Shown piece after piece: positions 49,920 to 55,269 of a stretch of 55,269 nucleotides of DNA. The translations under genes and the position numbers were made by a program. Location: the NCBI GenBank assembly GCA_021787395.1, contig JAJYLZ010000020.1, positions 1 through 55,269 of the forward strand. Direction: 5' to 3'. The stretch's first letter is position 1. Each line of letters starts with the position of its first letter. The notes under the pieces were generated by a model that did no database searches, had not been told where the DNA came from, and saw only the letters and a program-made list of their open reading frames with translations. Origin of the DNA: Chloroflexota bacterium (lineage in GTDB: Bacteria > Chloroflexota > Limnocylindria > Limnocylindrales > CSP1-4).

Positions 49920-52900
49920 GTGGGGTCCCTGTCCAGTCAATGCCGCCGGCGGGCACCGCTTGCCGTCGCCGGTCTAGCCACGATGCTCACGGTCGTGCTC
50001 GGCGCCTCGGCGGGCGCGGGTGTCGCCATGGGGGCAGGGTCGTCCGCGCCGAGCCTTGGCGACACGTCGGGGCCGGTCGTGGCAGGCGGTCCGTCGAAAC
50101 TGGTCGCAGCTCCGGCTGCGGGCCCGGCTGACCCCTGCGCGAAGTACGAGAGCGAGGCCAGCCAACTGCTCGCGCAGCTGGCGCCGAATGCGACGAACGG
50201 CAAGGCACTGCCTGACCGCGGGCTGCTGGCCTCCCGATTGGGCGGCGCCCTGGCAAGTCTGCGGGCCTCGGCCAGGAGCAGCGCCCCGTACATCGGCGGC
50301 GTCGCGCAGCTTCCCGATGCCACGACCGTCAGGCCGTCGGCTTCTGCGACACGCTGCACCGAGCTTCTGAACGCGATCTCGACGGCACGCGCGGCCCTTA
50401 ACGCTGCTGCTTCCACCCACCTACCTCCATCTTCCGATGGCCGGTCCGGAGGCACGGCCTCCTCCCCCGTGCTGGTCGCTCCGACGGCACCGGGCACGGC
50501 GCCTGTCGCGCTCCTGCCGACGGCGCAGGGCCTAGCACCCGCGGTGCCGGCGCCGACGGCGACGGTCGCGGCGCCCCCGTCGAAGATGCCCCCGTCGTCA
50601 GCTCCATCGCTCAGTTCGCAGCCGTTGTCCGGATCGAGCAAGCACGGGACGGGCGCCAAGCTGACGCCTGGGCTGCAGAAAGGCCTCTCCAAATTCGGCG
50701 AGGGCCTGAGCCGCACGAGCGCGGTCCCGTCCTCCGCCGACCTCAGCGCCTGGGCGCCCCCGGTCGGCGACCAGGGCGCGGTCGGCTCGTGCGTGTCCTG
50801 GGCCACCGGGTACTACGAGCGCTACTGGCTCAGGAACCACGCGATGGGCGAGCTCTCGACGTTCGCGCCCATGTACCTGTACAGCCAGATCGTCCAAGCC
50901 TATGACGGCGGCGTTGATGCCGGGAGCACGTACCAGGAGAACTTCGCAATCCTGGACTCTCAGGGGATCTCGCCCCAAGCCGACTACTGGCAAGGCAACT
51001 ACGACTACACCGATCTTCCGACGGCCGCTGAGCACACCGCAGCTGCTCCGTACACCTCAACGTCATATCAGAATCTCTTCTCAGGCTCGGGGGGTGGTAG
51101 CGCATACCAGTCCGCCGTCGAGGCGGCAATCGCTGGAGGAACCCCTGTCCTCCTGACGATCCCGATCTACCCCGAGTTCGATAACGCCTCGGCGGCGAAC
51201 CCTCTGGTCGGCGTGCCCTCACCAGGGGAGACCTCTCGGGGTCTCCACGCCGTCTTCGCGCCGAAGTACGACGCCAACGGCGTGTGGATCGAGAATTCCT
51301 GGGGGAGCTACTGGGGCGCCAACGGCTGGGCGGAGCTCAGTTGGGCGTTCGTGGACCAGATCGCGCTCGAGGCCTGGACGGCATCGAGCTCCGCAACCGA
51401 CGTTCCCTGGGCAGTGTCGCTTCAGGCGAGCGCCGCGAACGTTCCCACCGGCACGTCGGTCACCTTCACGGCAACGGCCAACTACGACCTTGGGCCGACG
51501 CCGTACTACCTCACGATCTCGCGTGACGGCTCAGTCCTGCAGACGTGCGGCATTGGCACCAGCTGCACGATGACCGACTCGAGCGCCACAGCTGGCACCT
51601 GGCAGTACACGGCGGTCGTGGGCAACGTCGACGGATCGTCGCCACAGGCCAACTCGAGCCCGGTTCCCGTCACCTGGGGCTCCGTGGACAACTCGGAGAA
51701 GCTCGCCTTCACCACGCAGCCTGGCGGTGGGGCAGCGGGCGCTGTCTGGGGCACCCAACCGGTGGTCGCGGTCGAGTCACCGGCCGGTGTCGTGCAGACC
51801 ACCGACAACTCGACGGTCGTCTACCTCTCCATTGCATCCAACCCCGTACCTGGAAGCGCCCTAACCTGCTCGGGCGGCAATTCTCGCACGGCGGTGAATG
51901 GCTACGCTCGCTTCAGCGGGTGCTCCATCAACCTCGGGTCGTCGAGCACCTTCACGCTGTACGCCACGAGCAGCCCGGGCTGGACGCCGGCCACGAGCAA
52001 CGCGTTCCACGTGACGGCGGTGCCCGACCACCTCGTCTTCACGACTCAGCCGGGCGGCGGGACGGCTGGCCTGATCTGGGTTCAACAACCGGTCGTGCAG
52101 GCGTACACAGCCGCCGGTGTCCTCGACACGGGCGATAACTCGAGCACTGTCACGCTCTCCATCGGGAGCAATCCGGGCGGGGGGGTCCTGACTTGCAGCA
52201 GCGGCACCACCCTCACGCTGTCGGGCGGCTCGGCCGTGTTCAGCGGCTGCTCGATCAGCGCCGGCTCGACGAACTCCTACACCCTTGTCGCCAGGAGCAG
52301 CGCCGGCTACACGTCGGCCACGAGCAACGCGTTCCCCGTCTCCATCGCGTACTCGATCAGCGGCAACGTCACCGACATGGGTGGCACGCCGCTGCCGAAC
52401 ACCTACGCCGAGGCATGCCCGACTGCCGCGGGTTACTGCAGCTGGACATGGACCGACGCTAACGGCGCTTTCACCATTTCTGGCCTTGCCGCCGGCAGCT
52501 ACAAGGTCGTCTTCTTCGACCAGAACGGAAGCCATGCGGCCGGCTGGTACAGCACCGCCGGCTTCACCACGGACTGGAACGCCGCGACCACACTCACGCT
52601 GCCGCCGAGTCGGGGCGGGATCAACGTCGCCCTGCCCCCCGGCTACTCGATCAGCGGCTCGGTGACCGACGAGGGCGGCGCGCCGCTGGCGAACATCTCG
52701 GTCTGGGCATGCCCGACGAACGCGGGTCTCTGCGAATCTGCTCAAACCGCCTCTGACGGCACGTACACGGCGAGCGGCATGGCCGCGGGCAGTTACACAG
52801 TGCAGTTCTACGACCCGAACGGCGTCTATGCACAGGGCTACTACAGCACCTCGGGCTTCACGGTGGACTGGGGCGCCGCGACGGTCTTCACGCTGCCGCC

Positions 52901-55269
52901 CAGCGTCACCGGGGTCAGTGTCGCCCTGCCGCCCGGCTACTCGGTCAGCGGCACCGTGACCGACACCGGCGGCGCGCCGCTGGCGAACATCGGGGTGAAC
53001 GTGTGCCCACAGTCAGGGGGAGCCTGCGTCGGCGTGCTGACCGCCCCTGACGGCACGTACACGGTGGGCGGTGTTCCGGCAGGCACCTACGTCGTCATCT
53101 ACTGGGACTCGACCGGGATCCACGCGCAGGGCTACTACAGCACCGCCGGCTTCACCGCCGATTCGTGGGCCGCGACCGCGCTCACGCTGCCGCCGAGCGC
53201 GACGGCGATCGACGTCGCTCTGCCGCTGGCGTACTCCATCAGCGGCACGGTTACCGCCTCGACCGGCGGGGCGCTGGCGAACATCCAGGTCCAGGCGTGC
53301 TCACTGAGCGGGGGCGGTTGCTCCTACACGAGCACCAGCGCGAACGGCGCGTATACCATCGGCAACCTCGTTCCGGACAGCTACCAGGTCTACTTCTACG
53401 ACCCCTCCGGCACCCATGCTGACGGCTACTACCGCGCGGGCGGGTTCACGGCAGACCCCAACCTGGCAAGCGTGGTCTCGCTGCCGCCGAGCCGGACCGG
53501 GGTCAACGCCGCCCTGCCGCCCGGGTATTCGATCAGCGGCACCATCACCGACACCAACGGCGCGCCGCTGCCAAACAACCTGGTCGTGGCATGCCAGCCG
53601 AACTCTGCTATCTGCAACGGAGAGTGGACCGCCCCTGACGGCACGTACGAGATCGGCGGCCTGGTCCCCGGCACGTACATCATCACCTTCAATGACCCGA
53701 CAGCTACGTACGCCTGGGGCGTGTACAGCACCAGCGGCACCAACGGCTTCTCCGCCGATTACGGCCTTGCGACCCAGCTCACCGTGCCGCCCAACCGCAG
53801 CGCGATCAACGCCGCCGTGCCCCTGGGATACTCGATCAGCGGCACGGTGACCGATTCCAGCGGTGCGCCTCTGGCGAACATCTCGGTGGAAGCATGCGGA
53901 ATGGTGGAGTGCAACAGCGTATTCACCGCCGCTGACGGCACCTACACCAACGGAGGCTTGGTCGCCGACAGCTACACGGTGTTGTTCTATGACCCCACCG
54001 GGACCCACGCCTGGGGCTTCTACAGCACCGGCGGCTTCACCGGGGACCCCAACTCCGCCACCGCGGTCCCCCTGCCGCCGAGCGCGAACAGCGTCGACGT
54101 CGCCCTGCCGCCCGGCTACTCCATCAGCGGCACCGTGACGAACGCCGGCGGCGCTCCGCTCGCGAACATCCGCGCTTGGTTCTGCCCCTCGGTTGACTAC
54201 TGCTTCTCCGATTCGGTCACGGGGGCGGATGGCACATACAGCCTCACCGGGGTTCCGGCCGGCGGCTACACCATTGAGTTCAGCGACTGGCCCGGGACGT
54301 ACGGCATTGGCTACTTCAGCACCGGCGGCTTCACGCGGGACATCAACGCAGCCAGTCCGGTGACCGTGCCGCCTGACCAGACCAGCATCAACGTTTCACT
54401 CCACGTCTTGCCAACGGTCTCCGGCTTCAGCCCCGCCTCCGGCGCCGCCGGGGCGACCGTGACGGTCACCGGCTCCGGCTTCTACGGCCTCCCCGCCGTG
54501 AGCTTCGGCGGGACCGCCGCCGCCTCGGTGACCCTGGTCGGCCCGACCTCGCTGCGGGCCGTGGTGCCCGCGGGGGCGGTCACGGGCCCGATCACCGTGG
54601 CCAACCCCGACGGCGGCAGCGCGGCCAGCGCGGCCAGCTTCAAGGTGCTCCCCGGCATCGCCGGCGTCAGCCCCGCCGCGGGGCCGGTCGGGACGCCGGT
54701 GGAGGTCACCGGCTCGGGCTTCACCGGCGCCAGCGCGGTGAGGTTCAACGGGGTCGCCGCGACCGACTTCACGGTGAACAGCGACAGCGACATCACCGCC
54801 ACCGTGCCGGCCGCCGCCACCACCGGGGCCGTCAGCGTGGTCACCCCCGGCGGCACCGCCACCAGCGCGGCGCCGTTCAAGGTCCAGCCCGCCATCACCG
54901 GCGTCAGCCCGTCCTCCGGGCCCGCCGGGACCCAGGTCACCCTCACCGGCACCACCTTCTACGGGGTGACCGCCGTCAAGGTCGGCGGGGTCGCCGCGGC
55001 CTTCACCGCCGCGGCCTCGCCCTACACGAGCCTCAAGCTGACCGTCCCCGCGGCCGCCGCCAGCGGGCCCATCACCGTGACCACCGCGGGGGGCACCGCC
55101 ACCAGCCCGTCCGCCTTCCAGGTGCTCCCCAGGATCGCCTCGTTCAGCCCCGCCTCCGGCGCCGCCGGGGCGACCGTGACGGTCACCGGCTCCGGCTTCT
55201 ACGGCCTCCCCGCCGTGAGCTTCGGCGGGACCGCCGCCGCCTCGGTGACCCTGGTCGGCCCGACCTCGC
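49920..55269 (+). CDS. giant secreted papain-like cysteine peptidase with CarboxypepD_reg-like repeats and IPT/TIG domains (3' end outside window)
   Basis: More than 1780 residues, open to the edge. After a signal peptide (RRRAPLAVAGLATMLTVVLGASAGAGVA) and a low-complexity Ala/Pro/Ser pro-region comes a C1A-type peptidase: VGDQGAVGSCVSWATGYY with Cys291, GLHAVFAPKYD with His443 and VWIENSWGSYWG with Asn459. Ig-like domains follow (about 500-800), then seven 98-residue repeats beginning YSISGTVTD (52350-54410) and at least four IPT/TIG domains from 54411. GTG at 49920 has GGAGGA 9 nt upstream; ATG at 49863 is the alternative start. Likely a cell-surface adhesin/protease. Confidence 0.85.
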   Translation, partial: MGSLSSQCRRRAPLAVAGLATMLTVVLGASAGAGVAMGAGSSAPSLGDTSGPVVAGGPSKLVAAPAAGPADPCAKYESEASQLLAQLAPNATNGKALPDRGLLASRLGGALASLRASARSSAPYIGGVAQLPDATTVRPSASATRCTELLNAISTARAALNAAASTHLPPSSDGRSGGTASSPVLVAPTAPGTAPVALLPTAQGLAPAVPAPTATVAAPPSKMPPSSAPSLSSQPLSGSSKHGTGAKLTPGLQKGLSKFGEGLSRTSAVPSSADLSAWAPPVGDQGAVGSCVSWATGYYERYWLRNHAMGELSTFAPMYLYSQIVQAYDGGVDAGSTYQENFAILDSQGISPQADYWQGNYDYTDLPTAAEHTAAAPYTSTSYQNLFSGSGGGSAYQSAVEAAIAGGTPVLLTIPIYPEFDNASAANPLVGVPSPGETSRGLHAVFAPKYDANGVWIENSWGSYWGANGWAELSWAFVDQIALEAWTASSSATDVPWAVSLQASAANVPTGTSVTFTATANYDLGPTPYYLTISRDGSVLQTCGIGTSCTMTDSSATAGTWQYTAVVGNVDGSSPQANSSPVPVTWGSVDNSEKLAFTTQPGGGAAGAVWGTQPVVAVESPAGVVQTTDNSTVVYLSIASNPVPGSALTCSGGNSRTAVNGYARFSGCSINLGSSSTFTLYATSSPGWTPATSNAFHVTAVPDHLVFTTQPGGGTAGLIWVQQPVVQAYTAAGVLDTGDNSSTVTLSIGSNPGGGVLTCSSGTTLTLSGGSAVFSGCSISAGSTNSYTLVARSSAGYTSATSNAFPVSIAYSISGNVTDMGGTPLPNTYAEACPTAAGYCSWTWTDANGAFTISGLAAGSYKVVFFDQNGSHAAGWYSTAGFTTDWNAATTLTLPPSRGGINVALPPGYSISGSVTDEGGAPLANISVWACPTNAGLCESAQTASDGTYTASGMAAGSYTVQFYDPNGVYAQGYYSTSGFTVDWGAATVFTLPPSVTGVSVALPPGYSVSGTVTDTGGAPLANIGVNVCPQSGGACVGVLTAPDGTYTVGGVPAGTYVVIYWDSTGIHAQGYYSTAGFTADSWAATALTLPPSATAIDVALPLAYSISGTVTASTGGALANIQVQACSLSGGGCSYTSTSANGAYTIGNLVPDSYQVYFYDPSGTHADGYYRAGGFTADPNLASVVSLPPSRTGVNAALPPGYSISGTITDTNGAPLPNNLVVACQPNSAICNGEWTAPDGTYEIGGLVPGTYIITFNDPTATYAWGVYSTSGTNGFSADYGLATQLTVPPNRSAINAAVPLGYSISGTVTDSSGAPLANISVEACGMVECNSVFTAADGTYTNGGLVADSYTVLFYDPTGTHAWGFYSTGGFTGDPNSATAVPLPPSANSVDVALPPGYSISGTVTNAGGAPLANIRAWFCPSVDYCFSDSVTGADGTYSLTGVPAGGYTIEFSDWPGTYGIGYFSTGGFTRDINAASPVTVPPDQTSINVSLHVLPTVSGFSPASGAAGATVTVTGSGFYGLPAVSFGGTAAASVTLVGPTSLRAVVPAGAVTGPITVANPDGGSAASAASFKVLPGIAGVSPAAGPVGTPVEVTGSGFTGASAVRFNGVAATDFTVNSDSDITATVPAAATTGAVSVVTPGGTATSAAPFKVQPAITGVSPSSGPAGTQVTLTGTTFYGVTAVKVGGVAAAFTAAASPYTSLKLTVPAAAASGPITVTTAGGTATSPSAFQVLPRIASFSPASGAAGATVTVTGSGFYGLPAVSFGGTAAASVTLVGPTS
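52350..54410 (+). repeat. seven coding repeats, 294-bp period
   Basis: YSISG codons begin at 52350, 52644, 52938, 53232, 53526, 53829 and 54117; intervals are 294 bp four times, then 303 and 288. Each 98-residue unit ends in a TLPPS..INVALPPG linker and contains a DGTYT..GLxAGSY core typical of carboxypeptidase-regulatory-like folds, with paired cysteines in most copies. Confidence 0.92.
54426..55269 (+). repeat. 127-bp exact direct repeat, 717 bp apart, in IPT/TIG region
   Basis: 54426-54552 and 55143-55269 are identical in sequence, an offset of 717 bp or 239 codons, equal to three IPT/TIG domains. The window ends inside the second copy, so the true number of copies cannot be read. Confidence 0.92.

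Overview
The window is about 55 kb of very GC-rich bacterial DNA with dense, short-spaced genes on both strands. No rRNA or tRNA gene was recognised, so placement rests on gene content. The mix of a SpoIIIAA/R3H ATPase next to a GNAT protein, pdxST, TldD/TldE, a DarA-type c-di-AMP receptor, a glucosyl-3-phosphoglycerate synthase, a Tat-exported uptake [NiFe]-hydrogenase and many GTG starts fits a soil or aquatic Chloroflexota lineage (Limnocylindria/Ellin6529-like). An actinobacterium is the main alternative. This is an inference, not a proof.

Layout. 1-504: possible insertion-sequence end and four perfect-length 60-bp tandem units with palindromic cores. 505-7028 (minus): Nth-like glycosylase and glycerate kinase, then a compatible-solute pair (GT78-like glycosyltransferase and a UspA-UspA-GpgS fusion), then a DNA-ligase-like protein lacking its catalytic lysine. 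7522-13813: UMF1-type MFS transporter, the operon cca-TPR-galE, an HNH nuclease, a small coiled-coil protein and a methyltransferase-MOSC fusion. 13936-21402 (plus): TrpF-like barrel, PfkB kinase, GbsR-like regulator, pdxS-pdxT, GNAT protein, SpoIIIAA/R3H ATPase. 22202-32011: CtpE-like P-type ATPase; a phospholipid operon (CDP-alcohol phosphatidyltransferase, CdsA, PlsC) resembling E. coli ynbAB; a phytoene-desaturase-like oxidoreductase; the TldD/TldE protease. 32090-33294: an XRE-HTH/PD-(D/E)XK protein flanked by an 11-bp phased repeat array and a 50-bp palindromic array. 33577-38191 (plus): a five-gene hydrogenase operon (small subunit, large subunit, cytochrome b, HypA, maturation protease). 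38514-46765: tmk, then an extracytoplasmic block (lipoprotein hydrolase, two Ig-domain surface proteins, anti-sigma/ECF sigma pair, cupredoxin-like membrane protein). 46870-49308: GAF-GGDEF protein divergent from a darA-proline dehydrogenase pair. 49920-end: a giant secreted papain-like peptidase with seven 98-residue repeats and IPT/TIG domains, cut by the window edge.

Three signals cut across genes. First, at least nine genes have a TANNNT hexamer 6-8 nt before the start codon, which suggests frequent leaderless transcription. Second, several unrelated families of short palindromes (5-8 bp arms) fill almost every long intergenic gap. Third, several enzymes carry substitutions exactly at catalytic or metal-ligand positions: the hydrogenase proximal cluster, the Nth Fe-S cluster, the ligase lysine, the cupredoxin ligands and the P-type ATPase PEGL motif.

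Functionally the window joins trace-H2 or uptake-H2 oxidation, osmolyte synthesis and turnover (glucosylglycerate, proline, c-di-AMP sensing), vitamin B6 synthesis, phospholipid synthesis and a large secreted adhesive/proteolytic surface programme under an ECF sigma factor.
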